From the NCBI GenBank assembly GCA_020832545.1, contig JAFIEK010000012.1, positions 1-64,000 on the forward strand: DNA of 64,000 nucleotides. Reading direction: 5' to 3'. The position numbers and the translations under genes were made by a program. Below the pieces are notes generated by a model. The model worked only from the letters and a program-made list of their open reading frames with translations, searched no databases and was not told where the DNA came from. The DNA is from Pararhodobacter sp. GTDB lineage: Bacteria; Pseudomonadota; Alphaproteobacteria; Rhodobacterales; Rhodobacteraceae. Positions 53,058 to 63,911 of this stretch are shown here, piece by piece (within the stretch, counting starts at the first letter, position 1; each line of letters starts with the position of its first letter).

Positions 53058-54410
53058 ATGCGGCGCCTGCATTTTCTGGTTGTGGTTCTGGCGCTGTTCT
53101 TCGCCGTCTCGGTTGCGGGCCCGGCCCGCGCCGAAGAACGGCTGGTGCCTGCCGAACCGGGGGCGCTGGCGCTGGCCATCGCCGGGGCCAGCCCCGGCGA
53201 TGTGCTGATCCTTGCGCCGGGCCGACACGATGGCCCGGTGGTGCTGGACCTGCCCCTGACCCTTGACGGGCAGGGCGCAGCACAGCTTGTGGGCGACGGG
53301 CGCGGCTCGGTCGTCACCGTCACCGGCGCGGATGTGACCGTGCGCGGGCTGGAAATCAGCGGCTCAGGATCCGAGCACCCGGTGGTGGATGCGGGCATCA
53401 AGCTGGACCGCAGCGCCGAGCGTGCAGTGATTGAACACAATACCCTGATCGAAAATCTGGTGGGCGTGCATGTCTTCGGCGCCCGCGACAGCCTGGTGCG
53501 CGACAATATCGTGATCGGTCGTCAGGACCACCGCATGAACGATCGCGGCAACGGCATCTATGTCTGGAACGCGCCCGGCACCGTGGTGGAACGCAACGAT
53601 GTGCGCTTTGGCCGCGACGGGATTTTCTCCAATGCCTCACGCGACAACATCTTCCGCGACAACCTGTTTCGCGACCTGCGCTTTGCCGTGCATTTCATGT
53701 ATACCAACATGAGCGAGGTTTCCGGCAACATCTCCATCGGCAACCGGCTGGGCTTTGCCATCATGTTTTCCAACCGCGTGGTGGTCGCCGACAACATGTC
53801 ACTGGGTGACATGAGCCACGGCTTGATGCTGAACTACGCCAACAATGCCGATGTGCGCGGCAATCTGGTGCGTGGCGGCACGCAGGAAAAATGCACCTTC
53901 ATCTACAACGCGCACCGCAACCTGATCCATGGCAACCGGTTCGAGGGCTGCGAGATCGGCATCCACTTCACCGCCGGGTCCGAGCGCAACGCCATCACCG
54001 GCAACGCCTTCATCGCCAATCAGACGCAGGTCAAATACGTCGGCACCCGTGACATTGAGTGGAGCCATGACGGGCGCGGCAATTTCTGGTCCGACCATCC
54101 CGCCTATGATCTGGATGGCGACGGCATCGCCGACAGCCGCTTTCGCCCCAACGATCTGATGGATCATATTCTCTGGTCCCAGCCCGCCGCCGCGCTCTTG
54201 CTGGGCTCACCCGCTGTGCAACTGATCCGCTGGAGCCAGGCACATTTCCCCGCCACCCTGCCGGGCGGTGTGCTCGACAGCTACCCCCTCACCCGCCCCG
54301 TGGAGATCGCGGTTCCTGAACACATCGCAAGGATGGAGGCCGAAGCCCGGCCCGCCTGGCGCTATGGAAGACAGATTGATGACATCGCTGACCCTCTCAC
54401 AAGTCACTAA
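53058..54410 (+). CDS. nosD: NosD, periplasmic copper-site maturation protein
   Basis: Signal peptide ending near VAGPARAEE and a right-handed beta-helix of CASH/parallel repeat type over residues 60-350 (repeated N-x-I/V patterns, e.g. DGIFSNASRDNIFRDNLFRD, NRLGFAIMFSNRVVVADNM). Works with the NosFY ABC transporter in assembling the CuZ centre. 450 residues as usual. Its last 32 bases overlap nosF. Confidence 0.95.
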   Translation: MRRLHFLVVVLALFFAVSVAGPARAEERLVPAEPGALALAIAGASPGDVLILAPGRHDGPVVLDLPLTLDGQGAAQLVGDGRGSVVTVTGADVTVRGLEISGSGSEHPVVDAGIKLDRSAERAVIEHNTLIENLVGVHVFGARDSLVRDNIVIGRQDHRMNDRGNGIYVWNAPGTVVERNDVRFGRDGIFSNASRDNIFRDNLFRDLRFAVHFMYTNMSEVSGNISIGNRLGFAIMFSNRVVVADNMSLGDMSHGLMLNYANNADVRGNLVRGGTQEKCTFIYNAHRNLIHGNRFEGCEIGIHFTAGSERNAITGNAFIANQTQVKYVGTRDIEWSHDGRGNFWSDHPAYDLDGDGIADSRFRPNDLMDHILWSQPAAALLLGSPAVQLIRWSQAHFPATLPGGVLDSYPLTRPVEIAVPEHIARMEAEARPAWRYGRQIDDIADPLTSH

Positions 54411-55284
54411 AACCTTCGGTGCAAACCGCGCACTTGATGGCGTCGGCTTCACCGTGGCGCCCGGCGAACGGGTGGCGCTCTTGGGCCATAACGGTGCGGG
54501 AAAATCCACGCTGATGAAGATCATCCTTGGGCTGATCCCCTTTGACAGCGGTGCGATCACCGTTCTGGGTGCGGCCCCCGGTAGCCATGCGGCACGGCGT
54601 AAGGTGGCCTATCTACCTGAAAACGTGGCCTTTCACCCCTCTTTGACCGGGCTGGAACAACTGCGCTACTACCTGCGCCTGCGCGGCGAAAGGCCCGCTA
54701 CCGCCATGGACCTGCTGGCGCGTGTGGGGCTGGCAGATGCCGCGAAGCGTCGCATCGGCACCTATTCCAAAGGCATGCGGCAGCGCGTGGGGCTGGCACA
54801 GGCGCTGATCGGTAACCCCCGGCTTCTGGTGCTGGATGAACCCACCTCGGGGCTGGACCCGGTCTCGCGGCGTGAGTTTTACGCCATGCTGGACGGACTC
54901 GCCGCCGAGGGTGCGGCGATCTTGCTGTCCAGCCACGCGCTGACCGAGGTCGAGGCCCGGACCGACCGCATTGTCATCCTGTCCAAAGGAGTAATGGTCG
55001 CCAATGACACGCTGGCCGCCCTGCGCCGTCAGGCCGCGCTGCCGATTCACCTGCACGTCACCACCCGCCCCGATCAGGCCGACGCCGTGGCGCGCAGCCT
55101 TGATGGCGCGCGGATGAATGGTGTCACGGTCGATCTGACCTGCGGCCATGACCAGAAACTTGCGCGGTTGGGCCAGATCACCGCCCTTGGGGCCATGATT
55201 GAAGACGTCGAGGTGATCCCCCCCTCGCTGGAAGATCTCTACAGCCATTTCAGCCGCCAGACCGACACGAGGACCCAGCCATGA
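54379..55284 (+). CDS. nosF: NosF, ABC transporter ATP-binding protein
   Basis: Walker A GHNGAGKST, signature GTYSKGMRQRVGLAQAL, Walker B LLVLDEPTSGLDPVSR and H-loop LLSSHALTEVEA in 301 residues. Energises NosY/NosD for copper or sulfur supply to NosZ. Start at the ATG at 54379 (MTSLTLSQVTKTFGANRAL) overlapping nosD; another ATG is 15 bases earlier. It overlaps nosY by 4 bases. Confidence 0.96.
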   Translation: MTSLTLSQVTKTFGANRALDGVGFTVAPGERVALLGHNGAGKSTLMKIILGLIPFDSGAITVLGAAPGSHAARRKVAYLPENVAFHPSLTGLEQLRYYLRLRGERPATAMDLLARVGLADAAKRRIGTYSKGMRQRVGLAQALIGNPRLLVLDEPTSGLDPVSRREFYAMLDGLAAEGAAILLSSHALTEVEARTDRIVILSKGVMVANDTLAALRRQAALPIHLHVTTRPDQADAVARSLDGARMNGVTVDLTCGHDQKLARLGQITALGAMIEDVEVIPPSLEDLYSHFSRQTDTRTQP

Positions 55285-56102
55285 CACGCATCTCCGCCTC
55301 AGCCGGGGCCGAATTCCGCATTGCGCTCCGCAACCGCTGGGTCACCATCGCGGTGGCGATGATGGCGCTTTTCTCGATGGTGCTCTCAGCCGCTGGCAGT
55401 GCCCCCACCGGCGCGCTGGGGGTGGACAAGCTGTCAGTCACAGTCGCCAGCCTGACAAGCCTTGCCGTCTATCTGGTGCCGCTGGTGGCGCTTCTAATGT
55501 CGTTTGACGCCATCGCAGGCGAGGTCGAGCGGGGCACCCTGCCCTTGGTGCTGACCTATCCCGTCAGCCGGGCCGAGCTGCTTTTGGGCAAGTTCGTTGC
55601 CCATCTCGCCATTCTCGCGCTGGCCGTGGCGGTGGGCTACGGCATCGCTGCCGGTGCCGCATTCTACTTTGATCCGCGCGCCAGCGCCGGGCTTCCCGCG
55701 CTGTTCCGGCTGTTCTGGACCTCGCTTTTACTGGGCGCGGCCTTTCTGGCGATCGGCTATGCGCTGTCGGCCATTGCCCGTCGCCCGGGTGCCGCCGCCG
55801 GGTTGGCGATCGGCCTTTGGCTGGTGATGATCGTGCTCTACGATCTGGGCTTGCTGGCCGGTGTGGTGGCTGATGGCGGCGGATACTTCACCACCCATGT
55901 GTTCCCCTGGCTCTTGATCGGCAACCCGGCCGATGCCTTCCGCCTCTACAACCTCGCCGCCTCCGAGGCCACGGCCGCCGCTGCCGGTATCAGCGGGGCC
56001 GCCAATACCATTCCGCCCGGCCAGGCGCTGGCCTCGATCCTGCTCTGGCCGCTGGTCGGGCTGGGCCTTGCCACACTGGCATTCCGAAAGGTGACGCCAT
56101 GA
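55281..56102 (+). CDS. nosY: NosY, ABC transporter permease
   Basis: Six-helix inner membrane protein of 273 residues with the EVERGTLPLVLTYPVSRAEL motif common to ABC-2 type permeases such as NosY. N-terminal FRIALRNRWVTIAVAMMALF. Overlaps nosF and nosL by 4 bases each. Confidence 0.95.
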   Translation: MTRISASAGAEFRIALRNRWVTIAVAMMALFSMVLSAAGSAPTGALGVDKLSVTVASLTSLAVYLVPLVALLMSFDAIAGEVERGTLPLVLTYPVSRAELLLGKFVAHLAILALAVAVGYGIAAGAAFYFDPRASAGLPALFRLFWTSLLLGAAFLAIGYALSAIARRPGAAAGLAIGLWLVMIVLYDLGLLAGVVADGGGYFTTHVFPWLLIGNPADAFRLYNLAASEATAAAAGISGAANTIPPGQALASILLWPLVGLGLATLAFRKVTP

Positions 56103-56677
56103 TCCGCCCTGCCCTCGTCGTCCTCGCGCTTCTGGCTTTGGTCGCCTGCCGCGAAGACAGCGCCAACGCGCCCCCCGCCCCCGTCACCATGACAGCCGAG
56201 GCGGTGGGCCATTACTGCCAGATGAACCTGCTGGAACACCCCGGCCCCAAGGCGCAAGTCCATCTCGATGGCTTGCCGTGGCCGCTGTTCTTCAGTCAGG
56301 TGCGCGACGCGGTGGCCTATCAGCGGATGCCTGAGCAAAGCCATATGATCAGCGTGATCTATGTCTCGGACATGGGGGGCGAAGGCGCGCATTGGGACAA
56401 CCCCGGCGCGGACAACTGGATAGCCGCCGATGGCGCGCTTTATGTGGTCGGCGCCGAGATCGCAGGCGGGATGGGCGCACCGGAACTGGTGCCGTTCTCC
56501 ACACGCAGCGCCGCCGAACAGTTTGCGCAGGCGCATGGCGGCACGGTGCTGGCACTGTCCGACATTCCTGACAGCGAGGTTCTGGCGCCAGTCACCTTTG
56601 ATGATGATATCGGGGCGGAAGACGACAGCGATTTTGAAGAGCGTTTGCGCGCCCTGACCCACGAACCGGAGGGCTGA
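56099..56677 (+). CDS. nosL: NosL, copper chaperone lipoprotein
   Basis: Lipoprotein of 192 residues: signal with lipobox LVAC, then the Cu(I)-binding HYCQMNLLEHPGPKAQVHLD (Cys and Met ligands; usually CGM, here CQM). Delivers Cu to apo-NosZ. An acidic C-terminal tail (DDDIGAEDDSDFEE) is present. Coupled to nosY by ATGA overlap; nosX follows after 2 bp. Confidence 0.94.
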   Translation: MIRPALVVLALLALVACREDSANAPPAPVTMTAEAVGHYCQMNLLEHPGPKAQVHLDGLPWPLFFSQVRDAVAYQRMPEQSHMISVIYVSDMGGEGAHWDNPGADNWIAADGALYVVGAEIAGGMGAPELVPFSTRSAAEQFAQAHGGTVLALSDIPDSEVLAPVTFDDDIGAEDDSDFEERLRALTHEPEG

Positions 56678-56679
56678 GC

Positions 56680-57609
56680 ATGACCACCATCACCCGCCGC
56701 CGCTTCCTGAGCATCGCCGCTGCAGCTGCCGCGACGCCGCTCGCGGTTGCCCCGGCCCACACCGCCCCGCTCTATCAGTGGCGTGGCACCGCGCTGGGGG
56801 CCGATGCCTCGATCACGCTGGCCCATCCGCAGGCCGAAGGCATCGTGCAAAGTGCACTGGCCGAGATCGCGCGGCTGGAGCGCATTTTCTCACTGCATGA
56901 CCGCCAGTCGGCTCTGGTGCAGCTCAACTCCGGGGGGCGGCTGACAAACCCGCCGTTCGAACTGCTCGAATGCCTGACCCTGTGCCGCAGCGTTCATGCC
57001 GCCAGTGGTGGGCTGTTTGACCCCACAATCCAGCCACTCTGGGCGCTTTATGCCGAACATCACGCCATCAACCGCGCACCCAGCAACGCGGCGTTGGTCG
57101 CGGCCCGTGCGCGCACCGGCTGGACCGGGCTGATCTTTGACACCACAACAGCCAGCCTGCGCCCGGGTATGGCGCTCAGCCTCAACGGGGTGGCGCAGGG
57201 CTATATCGCCGACCGTGTGGCAGATCTGTTGCGCGCCGAGGGGCTGGAAAACGTGCTGGTCAACACCGGCGAGTTTCAGGCCATCGGCGGGCAGCCACAG
57301 GGCGGCGCCTGGCCGGTCACGCTTGATGACGGCGAGCGGCTGCACCGCGACGCGGTGATACTGGAAAACGAGGCGCTTGCCAGTTCCGCCCCGCATGGCA
57401 TCACCTTCGATCAGGCAGGCCGGATCAGCCATATCCTCAACCCGCTGACCGGCCAGCCCGCCCCCGCCCGCTGGCGCCTGATCAGTGTCACCGCGCCGCG
57501 CGCCGCGCTGGCAGATGCGCTGTCAACGGCTTTCTGCCTGATGGACCGCGCCGGAATTGCGCGCACTCTCACCAGTTTCCCCCAGGCCCGGCTGGCGCAT
57601 CTTGGTTGA
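56680..57609 (+). CDS. nosX: NosX, FAD:protein FMN transferase (ApbE family)
   Basis: TAT-type leader TRRRFLSIAAAAAATPLAVA and ApbE domain: IARLERIFSLHD, SGGLFDPTIQPLW, LNGVAQGYIADRVADLL, VLVNTGEFQAIGGQP and HILNPLTGQPAP. Attaches FMN to a threonine of NosR in the periplasm. At 309 residues it is complete. Last gene of the nos operon; terminator-type hairpins begin 14 bp after its stop. Confidence 0.95.
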   Translation: MTTITRRRFLSIAAAAAATPLAVAPAHTAPLYQWRGTALGADASITLAHPQAEGIVQSALAEIARLERIFSLHDRQSALVQLNSGGRLTNPPFELLECLTLCRSVHAASGGLFDPTIQPLWALYAEHHAINRAPSNAALVAARARTGWTGLIFDTTTASLRPGMALSLNGVAQGYIADRVADLLRAEGLENVLVNTGEFQAIGGQPQGGAWPVTLDDGERLHRDAVILENEALASSAPHGITFDQAGRISHILNPLTGQPAPARWRLISVTAPRAALADALSTAFCLMDRAGIARTLTSFPQARLAHLG

Positions 57610-57620
57610 TCTGACAAAGA

Positions 57621-57662
57621 GAGGGGGCGCTGCCCCCGCCGCCCGTTCCGGGCGACTCCCCC
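57621..57662 (+). terminator. Hairpins at the end of the nos operon
   Basis: GGGGGC-GCT-GCCCCC (57623-57637) and GCCCG-TTC-CGGGC (57641-57653) form two stems, and GAGGGGG with CTCCCCC can close an outer one. They abut copy B of the dispersed element, whose ATATTT may serve as the U-rich part. Confidence 0.65.
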
Positions 57663-57685
57663 GGGATATTTCCAGACACAAAATG
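57663..57685 (+). repeat. Dispersed intergenic element, copy B
   Basis: GGGATATTTCCA followed by GACACAAAATG, one base different from the other copies (CCA for TCA). Oriented away from nosX, as copy A is from hom. Faces copy C at 57704 across an 18-base spacer, so the pair can form a 22-bp stem. Confidence 0.8.
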
Positions 57686-57703
57686 AGGCAAAAAGATCCG
57701 CGC

Positions 57704-57725
57704 CATTTTGTGTCTGAAAATATCC
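57704..57725 (-). repeat. Dispersed intergenic element, copy C (inverted)
   Basis: Reverse complement of the core: CATTTTGTGTC followed by TGAAAATATCC. For the minus-strand TRAP operon it has the same downstream orientation that copy B has for nosX. Confidence 0.8.
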
Positions 57726-57735
57726 TGGGGGGTGA

Positions 57736-57771
57736 GCGGCGCAAGCCGCGAGGGGGGCAACGCCCCCCTTT
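57736..57771 (-). terminator. Hairpins at the end of the second TRAP operon
   Basis: GCGGC-GCAA-GCCGC (57736-57749) and GGGGGGC-AAC-GCCCCCC (57752-57768) followed by TTT on the plus strand lie 7 bases beyond the TRAP stop codon, between two convergent operons. Probably a bidirectional terminator together with copies B and C. Confidence 0.65.
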
Positions 57772-57777
57772 ACCCGC

Positions 57778-59322
57778 TCAGAACACCGCGCGCGGCAGCC
57801 AGGTGGCGATGGCCGGCATCATCCAGATGATCAGGATCGCCGCCACCTGAAGCACGATATAAGGCACCACACCCTGATAGATCATCCCGGTCGTCACCTC
57901 GGGCGGGGCTGCGCCGCGCAGGTAGAACAGCGAAAAGCCAAACGGCGGAGTCAGGAACGAGGTTTGCAGGTTGACCGCGATCAGCACCGCCAGCCAGATC
58001 GGGTCATGCCCCATCAGTATCAGGGGCGGGATCAGCAGCGGCAGCAGGATCACCGAGATTTCGACGAAATCCAGGAAGAAGCCCAATACAAAGACAAATA
58101 GCATGGCGAAAATCAGTGCGCCGGTTGCGCCGCCCGGCAGTGCCTCAAGTATTGCCGCCACCCGGTGCTCACCGCCCAGCCCTACAAAGACCAGACTGAA
58201 GAACGAGGCCATCAGGATGGTGGCGAAGATCATCGCCGTGACGATCAGTGTCTGCGCCAGCGCCGGTTTGATCAGCCGCTCGCGCGTCAGTGCCCAGAGC
58301 GCGGCAGCAATGGCCGCAATCCCGACAATGCCCAGCATCGCATAGCCGCTGGCCATCGCATACTGCACCAGCCCGGTGTCAGAGCGTTGCAGCCGCACTG
58401 GAGCGATCCCCGCCGCCACCGCCAGCGCCAGAAGCGCGCCCGCGCCCGCCAGAATCAGCCCGCGCGGCGCGCCGCGCCGGTAGCCTGCCAACAGGATCGC
58501 GCCGACCGCGCCCACACTCGCAGCTTCATTGGGCGAAGCCACGCCACCCAATATCGCGCCGAGCACGGCCACGATCAGCAAAACCGGCGGCACCACAGCG
58601 CCGAACACCTCGATGCGCGAAACCTTTTGGGTGCGCTCACGCATCGCCGGGGCGTCGCCCGGGATCAGCCAGGCGCGGCCCAGCACATAAAGCACATAAA
58701 TCCCCACCAGCAGGAACCCCGGCACCAGTGCGGCGGCGAAGGTCTGGCCCACCGAGATGGTCTCGATGCTGAACCGCCCTTGCTGGTATTGCGCCTGCTG
58801 GAAGGCCGAAGACATGACCTCGGCCAGAATGATCAAAAGCGTCGAGGGCGGGATGATCTGCCCCAGTGTGCCCGCCGTGGCGACCGTGCCCGCCGCCAGC
58901 CGCGGGTTGTAGCCATTGCGCAGCATCGCGGGCAGCGCGATCATGCCCATCGCCACAACGGTCGCGCCGACAATGCCCGTAGAGGCCGCCAGCAGCGCCC
59001 CCACCAGCACCACCGACACCCCAAGCCCGCCGCGCATGGCGCCAAAGAGGCGGCCCATCGTTTCCAGCAGATCCTCGGCGATGCGCGATTTTTCCAGCAC
59101 CACCCCCATGAGCACGAAGAGCGGAATGGCGGTCAGCACCGGGTTGGTCATCACGGCAAAAAACCGTTGCCCCAGCGCGCCCATCAGGTTGATCGAGAAC
59201 ACATCGAACCACCAGCCGATGAGCGCAAAGCCCGTCGCCACCCCGGCGATGGTGAACGCCACCGGATAGCCCATCAGGATAAAGACGATAAGAGCTGCGA
59301 ACATCCACAGATCAAGCGCCAT
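57778..59322 (-). CDS. TRAP transporter large permease (DctM)
   Basis: 514 residues, longer than the usual 430 because of two extra hydrophobic segments near residues 275-350 (RGLILAGAGALLALAVAAG, ASGYAMLGIVGIAAIAAALW). Core motifs: MGYPVAFTIAGVATGFALIG, GLGVSVVLVGALLAASTGIV, PPSTLLIILAEVM, and C-terminal TPPFGFSLFYLRGAAP. This long form belongs to the group found with alpha-keto-acid-type (TakP-like) binding proteins. Overlaps the small permease gene by 11 bases. Confidence 0.93.
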   Translation of the reverse strand: MALDLWMFAALIVFILMGYPVAFTIAGVATGFALIGWWFDVFSINLMGALGQRFFAVMTNPVLTAIPLFVLMGVVLEKSRIAEDLLETMGRLFGAMRGGLGVSVVLVGALLAASTGIVGATVVAMGMIALPAMLRNGYNPRLAAGTVATAGTLGQIIPPSTLLIILAEVMSSAFQQAQYQQGRFSIETISVGQTFAAALVPGFLLVGIYVLYVLGRAWLIPGDAPAMRERTQKVSRIEVFGAVVPPVLLIVAVLGAILGGVASPNEAASVGAVGAILLAGYRRGAPRGLILAGAGALLALAVAAGIAPVRLQRSDTGLVQYAMASGYAMLGIVGIAAIAAALWALTRERLIKPALAQTLIVTAMIFATILMASFFSLVFVGLGGEHRVAAILEALPGGATGALIFAMLFVFVLGFFLDFVEISVILLPLLIPPLILMGHDPIWLAVLIAVNLQTSFLTPPFGFSLFYLRGAAPPEVTTGMIYQGVVPYIVLQVAAILIIWMMPAIATWLPRAVF

Positions 59323-59821
59323 TGCGAGCCTCCCGCAGGCGGATCACATCGCGGATCAGGGCTGACAGCCCCTGGATCAGCAAAAGCACGCAGAACGCGG
59401 GCACGAGTGATTTCAAGAGATATGAGGCCGGGATGCCCCCCACCGATATCGGCCCCTCCAGGATCGCCCAGGAGCGGCGCACCATCGGCCAGGACCAGTA
59501 GAGCAGCATCACAAGCGACGGACCCAGCAACGCCAGATGGCCGAAGATATCAACCAGCGCCTGTCCGCGCGCTGTCAACTTGCCATAAAAGATATCCACC
59601 CGCACATGGCCCTGCGCCCAGAGCGTATAGCCCGCGCCCAGCATGAAGATGGAAGCATGCAGATAGAGCACGCTCTCGTTGATGAAGATCGAGGAGAAGC
59701 CGAACACATAGCGCATCAGCACAACAGCGAACTGCACCAAGACCATGGTCAGTGCCAGCCACATCACCACCGCGCCGACGGCACGGTTGATCCAGTCCAG
59801 AGCATCGGCCACGCGTGCCAT
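59312..59821 (-). CDS. TRAP transporter small permease (DctQ)
   Basis: 169 residues, four helices. MRYVFGFSSIFINESVLYLH and TLWAQGHVRVDIFYGKLTARG are the conserved region of the TakP-associated small subunit. It lies between the binding protein (58 bp gap) and the large permease. Confidence 0.92.
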   Translation of the reverse strand: MARVADALDWINRAVGAVVMWLALTMVLVQFAVVLMRYVFGFSSIFINESVLYLHASIFMLGAGYTLWAQGHVRVDIFYGKLTARGQALVDIFGHLALLGPSLVMLLYWSWPMVRRSWAILEGPISVGGIPASYLLKSLVPAFCVLLLIQGLSALIRDVIRLREARNGA

Positions 59822-59879
59822 CCGCCACCCCCTTGCAAGTCAAGGCCGGGCGGCGGACCGCCCGGCCGGGACACCCTTC

Positions 59880-60968
59880 TTAGCGGGCGTAGGTGAAGTC
59901 AAGGCTGCGCGAGGCCAGTTGCGCGGCCTCGGCATGCGGCTGGTACTCAGCCATCAGTTCACGATACTCGATGAAGCTTTCGGTGATGCGTGCCACCAAC
60001 TCATCGCTGTCATTGCGCATCTCTTCGAGCACCTCGCCCATGGCATTGCCCATGGCGATGATGATCTCTTCCGGCCACTGGCGCACCTGCGTGCCCGAGG
60101 CCACCAGTTCGCGCAAGGCCAGCGCGTGCTTGGTGTTATACTCGGTATGCACCACGTTATAGAGGCTTTCCGCCGCCATCTGCACCGCGCCTTTCAGGTC
60201 ATCTTCCAGCGCGTTCCAGGTCTCAAGGTTGATCGCGCATTCCTCGGCAGAAGACGGCTCGCCCACGCCGTTGTCGTAGTAGTAGGGCGCCACCTGCTGC
60301 AGACCCAGCGCTGAATCCGACCACGGGCCGATGAACTCCCCGGCATCCAGCGCACCTGATTGCAGCGCCTGGAACATCGCCGGGCCTGACATCGCCTCGA
60401 CCGCGACGCCGAGTTTTGACATGACTTCGGAATTGAGGCCGGTGGTCCGGTATTTCAGGCCGCGGATATCATCGACCGAGGTGATCTCGTTGCGAAACCA
60501 CCCTGCCCATTGCGGGCCCGAGTTGCCGCACAGGAAAGGCTTGAGATTGAAGCGGGCATACATCTCATCATAAAGCTCCTGCCCGCCGCCATGCAGCATC
60601 CAGCCGTGCTGCTCGTTTGCGGTCAGGCCCAGCGGCTGCGAGCCAAAGAGCAGAATGCCCTTGGATTTGGAGCCCCAGTAGGCGGGAACGGCATGGTAGA
60701 TATCAGCCGTGCCCTCGCCGACGGCATCAAACACGCCCGGTCCGGGAACAATCTCACCGGCCGCGAACAGCTCGACCTCGATGCGCCCGCCTGAGAGCGT
60801 GGTGATGCGGTCAGCCAGCATCTGTGCGGCAATACCCGGCCCAGGCAGATTGCGCGGCCAAGCCGAAACCAGACGCCAGCGGCGGGTGTCCTGCGACAGG
60901 GCGGGCGTCGCCAGCGATGCCGCTGCGGCACCCACCGTCGCGGTGGTCAGAAATGCACGTCTTTTCAT
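59880..60968 (-). CDS. TRAP transporter substrate-binding protein, TakP-like
   Basis: 362 residues with a twin-arginine-like leader MKRRAFLTTATVGAAAASL. Motifs of the alpha-keto-acid group: RLVSAWPRNLPGPGIAAQML, FAAGEIVPGPGVFDAVGEGT, GGWFR-like AGWFRNEITSVDDIRGLKYR, and GALDAGEFIGPWSD. R. sphaeroides TakP of this type binds pyruvate and other 2-oxoacids. Here the neighbour is urocanate hydratase, so the ligand might be an imidazole acid instead; undecided. AAAGGGAG precedes the ATG. Confidence 0.92.
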   Translation of the reverse strand: MKRRAFLTTATVGAAAASLATPALSQDTRRWRLVSAWPRNLPGPGIAAQMLADRITTLSGGRIEVELFAAGEIVPGPGVFDAVGEGTADIYHAVPAYWGSKSKGILLFGSQPLGLTANEQHGWMLHGGGQELYDEMYARFNLKPFLCGNSGPQWAGWFRNEITSVDDIRGLKYRTTGLNSEVMSKLGVAVEAMSGPAMFQALQSGALDAGEFIGPWSDSALGLQQVAPYYYDNGVGEPSSAEECAINLETWNALEDDLKGAVQMAAESLYNVVHTEYNTKHALALRELVASGTQVRQWPEEIIIAMGNAMGEVLEEMRNDSDELVARITESFIEYRELMAEYQPHAEAAQLASRSLDFTYAR

Positions 60969-61042
60969 GGGAAGCTCCCTTTGGTTGGTGGTTGGTTCTT
61001 GTCCCGCCGGGGGTGAGGATTGAGGGTGCGGAAGCCTCCGGC

Positions 61043-61066
61043 GGGGATATTTTCAGACACAAAATG
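61043..61066 (+). repeat. Dispersed intergenic element, copy D
   Basis: GGGGATATTTTCA followed by GACACAAAATG, preceded by GAAGCCTCCGGC. It lies 3 bases beyond the hutU stop and 75 bases before the TRAP binding-protein gene, so it may end the hutU transcript or separate it from the TRAP genes. Confidence 0.8.
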
Positions 61067-61069
61067 CGA

Positions 61070-62755
<1,686 letters not shown>

Positions 62756-62765
62756 GATTGCCTCC

Positions 62766-63911
62766 TCAGGCGGCCAGCAGATGGCCGGCAATGATGTTGC
62801 GTTGAATCTCGGATGAACCCTCATAGATGCGCATGATCCGCACATCGCGGGCGTAGCGTTCCAGCGGGAAATCACGGGTGAACCCATAGCCGCCGTGGAT
62901 CTGGATTGCCTTGTCGGTGACGCGGTGGGCCATCTCGCTGGCGTGCAACTTGGCCATGCTGGCTTGTTCTGAAAACCGGGTGCCTTGCTGGCGCAGGCGC
63001 GCGGCCTCCAGCGCCAGAAGCTCGGACGCGCGCAGGTCCAGCGCCATATCGGCCAGCATCCAGCGGATGCCCTGTTTCTCGGCCAGGGGTTCGCCGCTGA
63101 TGATGCGGGTTTTCGCCCAGTCGCTGGCAGCCGTGAGCGCGGCGCGGGCGATTCCGATGCACATGGCGGCCACTTCTAGCCGCCCGTTATCCAGCACCTT
63201 CATGGCGGTGCGAAAGCCCGTGCCCTCAGCCCCAAGCCGCTGGCTCTCAGTTACCCAGAGATCCAGATCCAGCTCCCAGACATGGCCACCGCGCAGGCCC
63301 ATCGTGTTCTCGGCCCGGCCCGGGGTGAAGCCCTCGGTGCCCTTGTCGACGACAAAAGCCGAGATCCCCCGGTGGCGCGCGGCCGCATCCGTCACGGCAT
63401 AGATCACCACAAAGTCGGCCACGCCGCCGTTGGAAATGAAGCATTTGCGGCCCTTGATGCGGTAGCCCTCGCCCTCGCGCGTGGCGCGGGTTTTCATATC
63501 GGCGGGGTCTGACCCGGCGGTGGGTTCGGTCAGGCCAAAGGCCCCCAGTTTCGCGCCGGTGGCGGCATCGGGCAGGTAGCGCGCGCGCAAAGCGTCGTCG
63601 CCGCCGATCAGCAGGGAATCGGTTGCCAGATAATGCGCCGTCAGCGCCGACACGGTCGATCCGCAGCCGCCCGCAATGACCGACACCGCCCTGAGCAGCG
63701 CCTGCGCCGAGATATCGGCCCCGCCCCATGCCTCCGGCAGGTTCGCGCCCATCATGCCAGTCTCGGCAAGGGCAGTCAGCTGGTCATGGACGAAAGCGCC
63801 GGTCTCATCGGTCGCGGCGGCTCTGGGGGCCAGTTTCTCGGCGGCAAATCGCTCCAGCATGGTGATGAAGCTGGCTTCGGTGTCGTCCAGCATGTGGTAA
63901 AGATCAGCCAT
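62766..63911 (-). CDS. Acyl-CoA dehydrogenase
   Basis: FAD enzyme of 381 residues. [51 protein letters not shown] and [20 protein letters not shown] are family signatures; Glu in the C-terminal YEGSSE region or an upstream one is the base. GGAGG is 6 bases before the ATG at 63911, which overlaps the stop of the upstream CoA-transferase-like gene. Placement before hutU suggests a link to urocanate metabolism, which is unusual. Confidence 0.94.
   Translation of the reverse strand: MADLYHMLDDTEASFITMLERFAAEKLAPRAAATDETGAFVHDQLTALAETGMMGANLPEAWGGADISAQALLRAVSVIAGGCGSTVSALTAHYLATDSLLIGGDDALRARYLPDAATGAKLGAFGLTEPTAGSDPADMKTRATREGEGYRIKGRKCFISNGGVADFVVIYAVTDAAARHRGISAFVVDKGTEGFTPGRAENTMGLRGGHVWELDLDLWVTESQRLGAEGTGFRTAMKVLDNGRLEVAAMCIGIARAALTAASDWAKTRIISGEPLAEKQGIRWMLADMALDLRASELLALEAARLRQQGTRFSEQASMAKLHASEMAHRVTDKAIQIHGGYGFTRDFPLERYARDVRIMRIYEGSSEIQRNIIAGHLLAA

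Noticed and set aside
58165-59646. 493-codon plus-strand frame over the TRAP permease genes
   Set aside because: Composition is the Arg/His/Pro/Gln-rich pattern of an antisense shadow; the minus strand carries clear DctM/DctQ membrane proteins.
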